From Viridibacterium curvum (GTDB lineage: Bacteria; Pseudomonadota; Gammaproteobacteria; Burkholderiales; Rhodocyclaceae), in assembly GCF_039544165.1 (NCBI RefSeq), contig NZ_BAABLD010000015.1, positions 138,003-202,002 of the forward strand: a stretch of DNA of 64,000 nucleotides. The letters are read 5' to 3'. The notes beneath the pieces were generated by a model. The model worked only from the letters and a program-made list of their open reading frames with translations, made no database searches and had not been told where the DNA came from. Numbering within the stretch: the stretch's first letter is position 1; each line of letters starts with the position of its first letter. Below are positions 8,198 to 16,425 of the stretch, one piece after another. The position numbers and the translations under genes were made by a program.

Positions 8198-8458
8198 GGT
8201 TAGGGAGATCCGGTGGCGGCACGCTGGCCGAAAGTCGCCGGAGTGTAGCCCGAGATCGTTGCACTTCGTGCTGCATGGCATTGGAGGCATGATCCCGGTG
8301 CCATGATGCGCTGACCGGACTGCACAGTTTCAGGACAGCCGTCACACGGGCGCGCTACTGGACGGTATATGCTGCGGCTTGCCGATTCTGAATCCGGGGG
8401 GTCAGGAATGGCCCGGTGTGGCACATTCGTTCCAGCCGACAGACCACCTCCCCTGCCC
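8198..8458. promoter_or_regulatory. divergent promoter region epsL / epsB-type transferase
   Basis: About 260 bases lie between divergent starts. I found no sigma-54 site with correct spacing and no clear -10/-35 pair; the nearest near-match is recorded among the rejected items. The GGGGGGT at 8396-8402 could serve as ribosome site for an alternative ATG at 8408. Confidence 0.4.
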
Positions 8459-9859
8459 ATGATGCTTGCAGCACTTGACCGAAATCGCCAGCAGAGCCTG
8501 GCACGCGCCAGTTTCAGCATTGCCCATGCCATCGAGACTTTTCTCGATCCGGTCATCATTGTGGGCAGCCTGTTCGCGACGGCCTTCTACCAAGGAGAAG
8601 CCGTCGAGGCGCCGTATATCCTGCTGGCACTGATCGTTTTCTCGCTCTCGTTCCCCGGCACGCTCAATCTGGCCGACAACCGCCGGCGCATGATGCGCAA
8701 GACGGTAATGAACTGGGGCACGATTGCGCTGATCCTGCTGGCCTTTGGCTACGCAACGGGTTACGAGCGTTTTTTCCCGGACCGCGTGCTGTACGGCTGG
8801 ATCGGCACATGCTTCGTGGCGCTGCTGGTCGCGCAACAGCTGGCCGTGTGGGCCTTGCCCAAGGTGCTGGAGAACGGCAACCAGAGCACGGCCATCATCG
8901 TGGGCGGTAACGAGATCGGAGTGACGCTGGCGCGCCAGTTCGAGGGCAACCAGTATCTCGGCATCCGTCTGCTGGGGTTTTTCGATGATCGCTCGCGTGA
9001 GCGTCTGGGTGTGCTGGAGAACCGCCAGATCCTGGGCCGCCTTGCCGAGCTGGCTGAATACGTGAAGACCCATCACGTCGAGCACATCTACCTGGCACTG
9101 CCGATGGCCAGCCAGCCGCGCATCCTGACCCTGCTCGAAGAACTGAAGGACACGACAGCGTCGATTTTCTTCGTGCCGGACATCTTCGTCACTGACCTGA
9201 TCCAGGGGCGCATGGACAGCATCAACGGCATGCCGGTGGTGGCGGTCTGCGAGACGCCGTTCACGGGTGTGAATGGCATGTTCAAGCGTTTGATGGACGT
9301 GTTGCTGAGTCTGATCATCATCGTGCTGATTTCGCCCGTGCTGTTGTTTTGCGCGATCGGAGTCAAACTGTCTTCGCCGGGCAGCATCATCTTCCGCCAG
9401 CGTCGCTACGGGTTGGACGGGAAAGAGATCGTGGTCTTCAAGTTCCGCTCGATGACGGTGTGCGAGGACGGTGCCGTGGTGACGCAAGCCACGAAGAACG
9501 ATCAGCGCGTGACGCGATTCGGCGCCTTCCTGCGCCGGACCTCGCTGGATGAATTGCCGCAGTTCTTCAACGTGCTGCAAGGCACGATGAGCATCGTCGG
9601 GCCGCGCCCGCACGCGGTTGCGCACAACGAGTCGTATCGCAAGCTGATCAAGGGCTACATGGTGCGCCACAAGGTCAAGCCGGGCATCACCGGCTGGGCG
9701 CAGGTATGCGGCTGCCGTGGCGAAACGGAAACCATCGACAAGATGGAGAAGCGCATCGAGTACGACCTGGAGTACCTGCGCACCTGGTCGATCACGCTGG
9801 ACCTGTGGATCATCATCAAGACGGTTCTCGTCGTTCTCACCGACCGCAAGGCTTACTGA
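8459..9859 (+). CDS. undecaprenyl-phosphate glucose phosphotransferase
   Basis: Polyisoprenyl-phosphate hexose-1-phosphate transferase (466 aa, WcaJ/EpsB type) that loads the first sugar onto undecaprenyl phosphate for exopolysaccharide assembly. Four N-terminal membrane segments are followed by a CoA-binding-like domain (AIIVGGNEIGVTLA), a fifth membrane segment (about 278-300) and the catalytic domain. That domain shows KFRSM, RRTSLDELPQFFNVLQG, SIVGPRP and KPGITGWAQV. The start is uncertain: ATG 8459 gives the usual family length but has no ribosome site, whereas ATG 8408 has GGGGGGT at suitable spacing. It is divergent from epsL. Confidence 0.9.
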   Translation: MMLAALDRNRQQSLARASFSIAHAIETFLDPVIIVGSLFATAFYQGEAVEAPYILLALIVFSLSFPGTLNLADNRRRMMRKTVMNWGTIALILLAFGYATGYERFFPDRVLYGWIGTCFVALLVAQQLAVWALPKVLENGNQSTAIIVGGNEIGVTLARQFEGNQYLGIRLLGFFDDRSRERLGVLENRQILGRLAELAEYVKTHHVEHIYLALPMASQPRILTLLEELKDTTASIFFVPDIFVTDLIQGRMDSINGMPVVAVCETPFTGVNGMFKRLMDVLLSLIIIVLISPVLLFCAIGVKLSSPGSIIFRQRRYGLDGKEIVVFKFRSMTVCEDGAVVTQATKNDQRVTRFGAFLRRTSLDELPQFFNVLQGTMSIVGPRPHAVAHNESYRKLIKGYMVRHKVKPGITGWAQVCGCRGETETIDKMEKRIEYDLEYLRTWSITLDLWIIIKTVLVVLTDRKAY

Positions 9860-9978
9860 AACCCGTCGCCTGCAGCCTGCGGCGACCGCAATGGCGTGAA
9901 GTTGCGCGCCAAACAACTTGCCCCAGACACGCTGAGCCCGTCCTCTTTTCGCACGGCAGACCCTTTCGGCCGAATGGT

Positions 9979-10000
9979 TGCGTAACACAACCGTTGCGCA
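9979..10000. promoter_or_regulatory. candidate MarR operator
   Basis: TGCGTAAC and GTTGCGCA form an imperfect (7 of 8) inverted repeat with a 6-base spacer, 34 bases ahead of the marR start. An overlapping GGTTG/CAACC repeat strengthens the dyad. Autoregulation through such a site is typical of MarR proteins. Confidence 0.5.
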
Positions 10001-10033
10001 TAGCATCCACAGCTCTGCTGAACGGGATTGCCC

Positions 10034-10483
10034 ATGGCTGCCAAACCCTCACGTCGCGATGCCGAGATACTGCGCGAAGCGATGCGCCTCTTCATGTACG
10101 AACAACGCCGTCTGCTCGCGGATCTGGATGTGCCGCAAGCGCGCATGCTGATCGTGCTGCTGCGCCGCGCCCCCTTGCTGCAAAGCGAGCTCGGGCGGTT
10201 GCTGGCGCTGGAGAAAAGCTGGGTGAGCCGGGCGGTCGACAAGCTGGTGGCACTGGGCTGGGTGACGCGCAATGCGCTACCCGAAGATCGACGCGCCGTG
10301 CAGCTGACCCTGAGCCCCGCAGGCTTGCGCGCCGCACGTGAAGTCGACGAGCAGATGAACGCGCATGCCGAGAGCGTGCTGAGCCGGCTGCCACGCGAGA
10401 CACGCAGCCAGGTGATGCCAGCCCTGCAGGCGCTCTGCGATGCCTTGCACGAAGGCGGCGAACGCGGCGCCGACCAGACATGA
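10034..10483 (+). CDS. MarR-family transcriptional regulator
   Basis: Winged-helix regulator of 149 aa. The recognition-helix region (LLQSELGRLLALEKSWVSRAVDKLVALGWV, about 51-80) and wing (PEDRRAVQLTLSPAG) fit MarR. Such proteins usually repress a neighbouring transporter or detoxification gene in response to small aromatic compounds; here the MFS exporter at 11542 is the obvious target. A TTG two codons upstream (10028) is an alternative start. It is convergent with the hydrolase gene, 29 bases apart. Confidence 0.85.
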   Translation: MAAKPSRRDAEILREAMRLFMYEQRRLLADLDVPQARMLIVLLRRAPLLQSELGRLLALEKSWVSRAVDKLVALGWVTRNALPEDRRAVQLTLSPAGLRAAREVDEQMNAHAESVLSRLPRETRSQVMPALQALCDALHEGGERGADQT

Positions 10484-10512
10484 GTCAGCCCGGTGCGCTT
10501 CGCTTCGCGCTG

Positions 10513-11439
10513 TCAGCGTCCCCACTGGAAGCCCTGCTGGCGCAGGAAGCTGTCGGCAGCGGGAATCCACAGCGGCAGGTGCTGCTGCACGATATGGTGA
10601 CCGGCCTTGTCATCCGGTGCAGGCTCGGTCATGACCAGCTGGGCGCGCCCGCCGGCTGCCTGGTAGGCCGCGTGCCAGCGCGGTGCGACATCGCGACCAA
10701 AGTAGAGGTCGTTCTGTGCGTAGAGCCACAAGGCCGGCACGTCGGTGCTGCGCGCATAGGCAGAAAAATGCTTTTCGACGTTGCCGGCACTGCAGGGCGA
10801 ATAGGGCGTTTGCTCGCTCCCGCCTTTGCCCCCACCGAAGTTGATGTAGGTGACCAGCCCCGCCGGCCTGCGCGCGGCCATGGCGATGCTGGCAGCGCCG
10901 CCTGCGGAGTGGCCGACGAGCACGAGGCGCGTGAGATCGAGCTGCGGCAGGCTGCGGGCGTGCGCAAGGCTGGCCGCAATGACGTCGGCCATGGCCTCGA
11001 AGCCCGGCCCGTAGTCGAGGCTGTTGCAGTTGCCGACGTTGGCTTCGAGATAGGGGCCTTCGCTGTCGCCATAGCTGGGGCGCAACACGTACAGCACGGC
11101 AAAGCCGCGATTGAGGAAGTAGCGCGCGGCGTTCCAGTAGCCCAGCACGGTCATGCGCCGCCGGCCTGCCGCTTCGGCATCCGAGCCATGCGACAACACC
11201 ACCAGCGGGAAAGGGCCCTCGCCCTGCGGCGGCCGCCAGAACATGCCGGTGAGCTGCAGCGTGCTGCCATCAGGACCCTTGAACGCCACGCGCTGTGGCT
11301 CGGGCCGGTAACGCGCGGGGTCGTTGGCGCCGGTTTGTGCGATCGCCAGCAGCGGGCAGCCCAGCAACACCATGGCGAGCCAGCGTCGGCAGGCGCGCAG
11401 GAGTCGCGAAGGATGAAGAATGTTTGAGCCTGCTTGCAT
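10513..11439 (-). CDS. secreted alpha/beta hydrolase (dienelactone-hydrolase-like)
   Basis: Hydrolase of 308 aa with an N-terminal signal (basic RRW followed by LAMVLLGCPLLAIAQ, about 18-34), so probably periplasmic. The nucleophile elbow is GHSAGG, and the fold's early strand LVVLSHGSD and late DDKAGHH (candidate Asp/His) are visible. Substrate is unknown; esters or lactones are typical. The ATG at 11439 has GGGAGGT in front and is preferred to the longer frame. It is divergent from the exporter pseudogene, so a shared control region (11440-11541) is likely. Confidence 0.8.
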   Translation of the reverse strand: MQAGSNILHPSRLLRACRRWLAMVLLGCPLLAIAQTGANDPARYRPEPQRVAFKGPDGSTLQLTGMFWRPPQGEGPFPLVVLSHGSDAEAAGRRRMTVLGYWNAARYFLNRGFAVLYVLRPSYGDSEGPYLEANVGNCNSLDYGPGFEAMADVIAASLAHARSLPQLDLTRLVLVGHSAGGAASIAMAARRPAGLVTYINFGGGKGGSEQTPYSPCSAGNVEKHFSAYARSTDVPALWLYAQNDLYFGRDVAPRWHAAYQAAGGRAQLVMTEPAPDDKAGHHIVQQHLPLWIPAADSFLRQQGFQWGR

Positions 11440-11541
11440 GAGACCTCCCGGGATTTCTGTCGGTGCGCTGGCGGCGCGCCCTCTTTTCACCACTCATGGG
11501 CGCGTCAAGACGCGCGCCTCCCGCCAGGACTTTACTTTGCC

Positions 11542-13089
11542 ATGAATACCCCGCAACGCAGTTTCAAGGCCTCGCTGGCCGCAATGATCGGCATCTGTCT
11601 GGTGATCATGCTGATCGCGCTTGACGCCACCGTCGTCGGCACGGCCATGCCGCGCATCGTGGCCGAGTTGAAGGGCTATGAGCTGTACACCTGGACGGCG
11701 TCGGCCTATTTGCTCTCCAACGCGGTGATGATTCCGATCATGGGTCGCCTTGGCGACCTTTATGGCCGCAAGCCCTTCGTGCTCGGTGCCATTGCGCTAT
11801 TCACGCTGGCCTCGGCACTGTGCGGCCTGGCGCAGAGCATGCTGCAGCTGGTGCTGGCGCGCGGCCTGCAGGGCATTGGCGGCGGCATGCTCACGGGCGT
11901 GGCGTTTGCGTCGATCAACGACCTGTTCCCCGACCGCCAGCAGCGCGTGCGCTGGCATGCCATGCTGTCGGCCACTTTCGGCATCGCCTCGGCGGTGGGC
12001 CCTTCGCTGGGTGGCTGGCTCACCGAGCATGCGGGCTGGCGCAGCGTGTTCTACGTGAACGTGCCCGTCGCCTTGCTGGCCCTGCCCGTGGTGGCGCGCT
12101 TCCTGCCGCACATCGTGCATCCCAACGACGAGTCGCGCAGTATCGACTGGCTCGGCGCCGTGCTGCTGGCGGTGAGCATCGGTGCGCTGCTGCTCGCGAC
12201 CGAACAGGCGCAGATGCACGGCCTCATGCAGACTGGCTTCCTGACACTGATGGCGCTGTCCGTACTGGGCGGCACGGCTTTCGTGGTACATCAGCGGCGC
12301 TCGAAAGCGCCCGTGATTCCGCCGCGCCTGTTCGCCATCCGCGCCGTACGCCAGCTCGCCGGGCTGGGTGTGCTGACGGGCTTTGTGATGTTTGTGCTGG
12401 TGTATTAATCCCCGCTGCTGCTGCAAGGGGGATTCAACCTCTCGCCCAAACAGGCCGGGCTGGTGATGACGCCGTTGCTGGTGATGATCACCGTGGGCAG
12501 CATCGTCAACGGGCGCCTGCTGTCACGCCTTGCGCGACCGGAGCGACTGGTCGCCTGGGGACAGATGGGGCTGCTCACGGGCTGTTTGATGCTGATTTTC
12601 GTCGACGCCCACAGCCGCCAGGTCTGGATGCTGATGGCATTCGCCGTGTGCGGCTTCGCACTGGGCTTTCAGTTGCCCAATCTGACGCTGCAGATCCAGG
12701 CAGTGGTCGAGCGGCGCGACGTGGGTGTGGCCTCGGCGTTGATCCAGACCATGCGCATGCTCGGCAGCATGCTGGGCACCAGCGGCGCAGCGGTGATCAT
12801 CAACAGCCGCTACGCGAGCCAGGTCGAGCCCGCAACCGCCACGCTGGGGGCCGAGGTGCAGCATCTGCTGGACACGCCGCAGGTGCTGGTGCGCGTTGCC
12901 GATCAGACGCAGCTGCAAACGCTGGCCAGCGCCGGACAGTTCGACCCAGGCGCCTTGCTGGAAACCGCGCGCCGTGGGCTCATCGAGGGCGTGCACCTGG
13001 GCTTTGCGGCCTGCATCGTTCTGCTCTGCTTCGCGATCTGGATGGCCTGGCGCCTGCCGCATTTCGACGCGCATCGGCGAGATGCATGA
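11542..13089 (+). pseudogene. DHA2-family MFS drug exporter interrupted by one in-frame TAA
   Basis: A 14-TM EmrB/QacA-type (DHA2) proton antiporter would be encoded by 516 codons in one unbroken frame except for TAA at 12406-12408. Before the stop are the MFS signatures DATVVGTAMPRI and GRLGDLYGRKP. After it the same frame continues with SPLLLQGGFNLSPKQAG and the remaining helices to 13089. The stop falls where relatives have Tyr (YYSPLLLQ-type), so one base change from TAT/TAC explains it. No frameshift is needed, so the lesion is recent, or a sequencing error. Beside marR, the intact gene would be its natural target. Confidence 0.8.
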
Positions 13090-13288
13090 GAACGTCAGGA
13101 CTCCGTCGCGCCCCCGCCACAGCCTTCGCAGGTGCAACTTCAGGCGCACAGATTCGCCGTGCCCTGCCATGGCCTGCGTAGGTGCGACTTCAGTCGCACA
13201 CATCCGGTCACCAACGCCGCAGTCGACTTTTGGCAGCGTGGCGACGGGCTGAAGCCCGCCCTACAGGCCGCGCCGGAGCAAGAGGAAC
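13085..13288. repeat. REP/BIME-like repeat block, copy 1
   Basis: A 204-base block that is about 95 % identical to 13366-13565. It contains two forward hairpin elements (GCAGGTGCAACTTCAGGCGCAC near 13128 as halves, and TGCGACT/AGTCGCA at about 13181-13196). It also holds one inverted element (GGGCTGAAGCCC at about 13246) followed by CTACAGG. The GTAGG-plus-hairpin shape is that of REP sequences mobilised by RAYT transposases. Confidence 0.75.
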
Positions 13289-13291
13289 CTC

Positions 13292-13352
13292 GCAGGCGTC
13301 TTCGTCAGCGACACAATCGAGGTGACAGGTCACCACCTCCTGCGCCGCACGT
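13292..13352 (-). pseudogene. fragment of the small gene at 13567-13815
   Basis: About 60 bases nearly identical to 13647-13705 inside the intact small gene. The minus strand encodes RAAQEVVTCHLDCVADEDAC, differing from the intact copy by one residue (T for A). It lies between the two REP-like blocks, so it marks a segmental duplication that has since been truncated. Confidence 0.75.
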
Positions 13353-13365
13353 ATTGGCGGGACAT

Positions 13366-13565
13366 ATGAGAACCTCAGGACTCCTTCGCCCCGCCACAGC
13401 CTTCGCAGGTGCAACTTCAGGCGCACAGATTCGCCGTGCCCTGCCATGGCCTGCGTAGGTGCGACTTCAGTCGCACACATCCGGTCACCAACGCCGCAGT
13501 CGTCTTTTGGCGGCGTGGCAACGGGCTGAAGCCCGCTCTACAGGCCGCGCCGGGGCAAGAGGAAC
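13366..13565. repeat. REP/BIME-like repeat block, copy 2
   Basis: Second copy of the block at 13085-13288, with the same two forward hairpins and one inverted hairpin. It directly abuts the stop of the small gene at 13567. The stretch 13090-13566 holds no other gene. Confidence 0.75.
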
Positions 13566-13566
13566 G

Positions 13567-13815
13567 TCACTGGCCTGTGCGCGCGATCTCGCCGTAAAGC
13601 CAGCAGCGCGACAACAGCGAAGCGATGGCGCGCGTCGCGTTGTCACAGGCGTCTTCGTCAGCGACACAGTCGAGGTGACAGGCCACCACCTCTTGCGCCG
13701 CTCGTGACGGAAATTCGGCATAGCGCGTGATGGCCAGCAAGGTTGCGGCGAGCGCCCGCGCGTCGCAGGCGGCCGCTATGTCGGCGAGTGTGCCCAGCGA
13801 ATCGGGAGCGCCCAT
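13567..13815 (-). CDS. small cysteine-containing protein of unknown function, paralog B
   Basis: Protein of 82 aa with no recognised family. It aligns with the upstream neighbour (paralog A): both share the order ATL-A-TR-E...A..V..HL-C-A...R, for example ATLLAITRYAEF here and ATLFAMTRFVEQ there. Four Cys occur (about residues 18, 46, 50 and 57), including the pair in CHLDC. It starts one base after the stop of paralog A, so the two are an operon behind a Fur-like palindrome. Function cannot be assigned; an iron-related role is inferred only from that site. Confidence 0.65.
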   Translation of the reverse strand: MGAPDSLGTLADIAAACDARALAATLLAITRYAEFPSRAAQEVVACHLDCVADEDACDNATRAIASLLSRCWLYGEIARTGQ

Positions 13816-13816
13816 G

Positions 13817-14068
13817 TCAGTGCCCCTCCGCCAGCATGCTCTGGCTGCTCAGTTGCCGCATGACGTAACCGCGCCAGCGCAGCGCGAGGGCAAAACACAG
13901 ATCGGCGAGGCGCGGGTCGCCCCCCGCCTGCTCGGCTGCGCACTCCAGATGGCGCGCTACCTGCTGGGCGTTCTCCATGCAGGGTTGCTCGACGAAACGG
14001 GTCATGGCGAATAGCGTGGCGCCCGCCAGTGCGGTGGTGGTTTGCGGTGCTGGGCTCGAATCGTTCAT
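13817..14068 (-). CDS. small protein of unknown function, paralog A
   Basis: Protein of 83 aa related to paralog B downstream. It is predicted soluble and helical, with Cys at about residues 30, 43 and 58, and ends in SMLAEGH. ATG at 14068 has AGGAGC at good spacing, which rules against the longer frame reaching 14176. The Fur-like palindrome at 14131-14145 lies 63 bases upstream, a normal operator distance. No homologous family comes to mind and no enzymatic motif is visible. Confidence 0.65.
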   Translation of the reverse strand: MNDSSPAPQTTTALAGATLFAMTRFVEQPCMENAQQVARHLECAAEQAGGDPRLADLCFALALRWRGYVMRQLSSQSMLAEGH

Positions 14069-14130
14069 GCGGAAGCTCCTTGGGCGTGTTCGCAATAGCT
14101 GCTGGACTAGCTGGATGCATTCTACACAGA

Positions 14131-14145
14131 TGCGAATGATTCGCA
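14131..14145. promoter_or_regulatory. Fur-box-like 7-1-7 palindrome
   Basis: TGCGAAT-G-ATTCGCA is a perfect 7-1-7 inverted repeat and matches the Fur model (TGATAAT-N-ATTATCA) at 10 of its 14 half-site bases. It continues into AATTGCAATT. It sits upstream of the small paralog operon and far (about 180 bases) from lnt, so the small genes are the probable targets. Confidence 0.6.
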
Positions 14146-14251
14146 ATTGCAATTTTTGGCTCCGGATGCCCGACAACCGCCGGCGATGGTCATTGCAACA
14201 ATTTGCAGGTTTAATGCGCCCCTGCCTGACCTACGGCGCAGCCGCATTCCG

Positions 14252-14290
14252 CTCTCGTCCCCCGCCTGCGCGGGAGAGCCCGGGGTGAGG
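14252..14290 (-). repeat. dispersed hairpin repeat (CTCTCCCGC-type)
   Basis: Read on the minus strand this begins CCTCACCCCGGGCTCTCCCG and folds into a hairpin. It belongs to the widespread CCCTCACCCC-GCCCTCTCCC proteobacterial repeat. A relative lies at 18824-18862. It sits in the lnt leader. Confidence 0.55.
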
Positions 14291-14326
14291 GTCTTCGCCC
14301 AATTCCCTGTCACCTCGCCACGCCGC

Positions 14327-15823
14327 ATGAACCTGCCCCGCCTCTCCGACTTCAGTCTGCGCCGCCAGAGTCTGATCGCCCTTGTCAGTGGCACGCTGAC
14401 CGTCTTCGCTTACGCGCCGTTCAATCTCTTCCCGCTCGCCGGCCTTTGCTTTGCCGTGCTGTGGCTCATGTGGCAGAACGCCAGCCCGCGCCGTGCGCTG
14501 GGCCTGGGCTTCCTGTGGGGCTTCGGCCAGTTCTGGGCCGGCGGCGGCTGGCTGTTCGTCGCCTTCCACGTCTATGGCGGCATGAATCCACCGCTGACCA
14601 TATTCTTCCTGTCGATCTTCTTCGCCTACCTCGCCCTGTGGGGCACGCTCGCCGGCTGGCTGTTCGTCAAGCTGCGCTCGCCACAACCCCTGCTCAATGC
14701 AGCAATCGGTGCGGCTTGCTGGTCGCTGGGTGAATGGGTGCGTGGCTGGTTCTTCACGGGCGTACCCTGGCTGGCACTGGGCTACACGCAGACACCCCCC
14801 AGCCCCATCGCCGGCTATGCGCCGCTGTTCGGAAGCTATGGTGCGGGTTTCCTGCTGGTCTTCGTCACGGCGTTGATCGTCACCGCCTGCGCTGACAAGA
14901 CCCAGCGCATCCGTGCCGGCGTGCTGGCTTTCGCCATCCTCGCGATTGGCGGCGTGCTGCGGTTGATGCCGTGGACTGCACCTGTCGGCGAGCCGATCAA
15001 GGTCGCCCTGATCCAGCCCAATATCCCGCAAGACCTGAAGTGGGACAGCGCGCGCCTGCAGGACTGGCTGCTGCGCAACCTCGAACTCACCCAGCAGCAC
15101 CCCGCCCAGCTCGTCGCCCTGCCCGAAACAACCCTGCCGCTGTTCGACCGCCAGTTGCCCGAGGGTTACCTCGACGCTCTCGCCGCCGGCGCGAAGTCAC
15201 TGGGCGGCGACGTCATCACCGGCAGCTTCACGCAAGACGCACAAGGCGGCATCTACAACAGCGCCATCTCGCACGGGACCCAGCCGCGACAGGTCTACAG
15301 CAAGAACCACCTGCTGCCCTTCGGCGAATTCGTGCCGGGCTTCATGCGCTGGCTGCTCGACCTCGTGAACATCCCCATGGCCGACCAGACACGCGGCGGA
15401 GCGACACAGGCCAACTTCAACATTGCAGGGCAGAAAGTGGCCGTGAACATCTGCTACGAAGACGTCTTCGGCGAAGAGCTCATCCACGCCCTGCCCGAAG
15501 CCACGCTGATGCTCAACATGAGCAACCTCGCCTGGTACGGCAACTCGCACGCCCAGCCGCAACACCTGCAGATCGCGCAATACCGCGCCATGGAAGCCGG
15601 CCGCCCCATGCTGCGCAGTACCAACACCGGCATGACGGCGATCGTCATGCCGGACGGATCGGTGCCACATGTACTGAAAGCGTTTACGACTGGCGCGATT
15701 GATGCAGAAGTGCGCGGGTATGGCGGGCTGACGCCCTACGCGCGGTGGGGGAATTGGCCGGTGCTGACAGTGCTCGTGGCGCTGCTCGGCATGGCGTTGT
15801 GGCGCAAACGACAAAACACCTGA
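14327..15823 (+). CDS. lnt: apolipoprotein N-acyltransferase
   Basis: Inner-membrane enzyme (498 aa) that adds the third acyl chain to lipoproteins. About seven membrane segments at the N-terminus are followed by a nitrilase-like periplasmic domain. The Glu-Lys-Cys triad is visible in ALPETTLPLF (Glu), YSKNHLLPFGEF (Lys) and NICYEDVFGE (Cys). A C-terminal membrane anchor follows. ATG at 14327 matches the normal N-terminus (MNLPRL); the frame is open further upstream, but that part is the repeat at 14252-14290. Confidence 0.95.
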   Translation: MNLPRLSDFSLRRQSLIALVSGTLTVFAYAPFNLFPLAGLCFAVLWLMWQNASPRRALGLGFLWGFGQFWAGGGWLFVAFHVYGGMNPPLTIFFLSIFFAYLALWGTLAGWLFVKLRSPQPLLNAAIGAACWSLGEWVRGWFFTGVPWLALGYTQTPPSPIAGYAPLFGSYGAGFLLVFVTALIVTACADKTQRIRAGVLAFAILAIGGVLRLMPWTAPVGEPIKVALIQPNIPQDLKWDSARLQDWLLRNLELTQQHPAQLVALPETTLPLFDRQLPEGYLDALAAGAKSLGGDVITGSFTQDAQGGIYNSAISHGTQPRQVYSKNHLLPFGEFVPGFMRWLLDLVNIPMADQTRGGATQANFNIAGQKVAVNICYEDVFGEELIHALPEATLMLNMSNLAWYGNSHAQPQHLQIAQYRAMEAGRPMLRSTNTGMTAIVMPDGSVPHVLKAFTTGAIDAEVRGYGGLTPYARWGNWPVLTVLVALLGMALWRKRQNT

Positions 15824-15837
15824 CGACGACGCCCGCG

Positions 15838-16179
15838 CTACGCAGAGTCCGCGCTACGTGCGGCACGCAATTCGTCACGAATGGCTTGCCGCATGGTCGC
15901 CACGAACTGATCGCCCGTCACCGCACGGCGCAATGCTTCGTTGATCAGCGTCTGGTAGCCGCGCTCGCCGGCGAGCGCCTTGAAGTGCTCGATGATGGGC
16001 GCATCCAGCATGATGCTGATGCGCTGTTTGGCAACTTTCGCCCGCACCTCTGACTGCCATTGCTCGCGACTGATTTCCTGCTGGCCCTGCCTGAACCGGG
16101 CCTTGTCGAAATCTGCCTGTGTGAGCTTTGGCGCGTCGTCAGAAGTAGCCGACATTGCGGTAGTAGAGGTCTGTTTCAT
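15838..16179 (-). CDS. brnA: BrnA-type antitoxin
   Basis: Ribbon-helix-helix antitoxin (113 aa) partner of BrnT. The C-terminal region carries the signature KQRISIMLDAPIIEHFKALAGERGYQTLINEAL, in which the RISIMLD strand pairs in a dimer for DNA binding. It overlaps the 3' end of brnT by 41 bases, so they are co-transcribed. ATG 16179 has GGCGGAC upstream; ATG 16155 is an alternative. It should neutralise the toxin and repress the operon at the palindrome 16426-16445. Confidence 0.85.
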   Translation of the reverse strand: MKQTSTTAMSATSDDAPKLTQADFDKARFRQGQQEISREQWQSEVRAKVAKQRISIMLDAPIIEHFKALAGERGYQTLINEALRRAVTGDQFVATMRQAIRDELRAARSADSA

Positions 16180-16417
16180 CGCTGTCCGCCTTGCGCATCG
16201 AGATGATGCGAATGGATTCGTCACGCTCCACATGGACGATGAGCACGACAAGACAATCCAACAAGCCGATGCCGATCAGCCTCGATTCGCCGTAATCCTG
16301 TCTGTCATCCTCGAACAGGACCATCGGCCCTGCGAAGACACGCACCGCATCTGCAAAATCCAAGCCGTGCTTGTCGAGATTGCTGCGCCGCTTGGCTTCA
16401 TCCCACGTGAAGTTCAT
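16139..16417 (-). CDS. brnT: BrnT-type ribonuclease toxin
   Basis: Toxin of 92 aa with the RelE-like fold of the BrnT family. The characteristic N-terminus FTWDEAKRRSNLDKHGLDFADA is followed by VLFEDDRQDYGESRLIGIG and RIISMRKADSDETDLYY, which includes the Arg-x-Lys/Tyr catalytic end. BrnT cleaves RNA and stops translation under stress. It stands upstream of brnA, the usual order for this pair. A perfect palindrome lies immediately ahead of its start codon. Confidence 0.88.
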   Translation of the reverse strand: MNFTWDEAKRRSNLDKHGLDFADAVRVFAGPMVLFEDDRQDYGESRLIGIGLLDCLVVLIVHVERDESIRIISMRKADSDETDLYYRNVGYF

Positions 16418-16425
16418 GCTTTGTT

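Noticed and set aside
8280..8310. Sigma-54-like TGGCACC followed by ATCATGC on the minus strand ahead of epsL
   Set aside because: The GC of the would-be -12 box is two bases too far from the GG of the -24 box, and sigma-54 tolerates almost no spacing change.
8402..10006. 534-codon open frame on the minus strand opposite the sugar-phosphate transferase
   Set aside because: It mirrors a firmly identified gene on the plus strand, has His/Gln/Asp-rich nonsense composition typical of antisense frames in GC-rich DNA, and no ribosome site or domain.
12463..13089. Second half of the exporter as an independent gene
   Set aside because: It starts mid-protein without a ribosome site, and its sequence is the continuation of the same MFS protein, so it is treated as part of the pseudogene.
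11820..13181. 453-codon frame running across the exporter stop codon
   Set aside because: It is in another frame from both exporter halves, is Arg/Ala-rich, and shows no homology, whereas the true frame resumes directly after the stop.
13208..13480. 90-codon minus-strand frame through the repeat block
   Set aside because: It is a chance fusion of repeat-derived sequence with the 20-codon fragment of the small gene.
13085..13565. Possible CRISPR array or IS remnant
   Set aside because: Only two long copies with no short regularly spaced repeats, no transposase and no terminal inverted repeats; REP-like duplication explains it.
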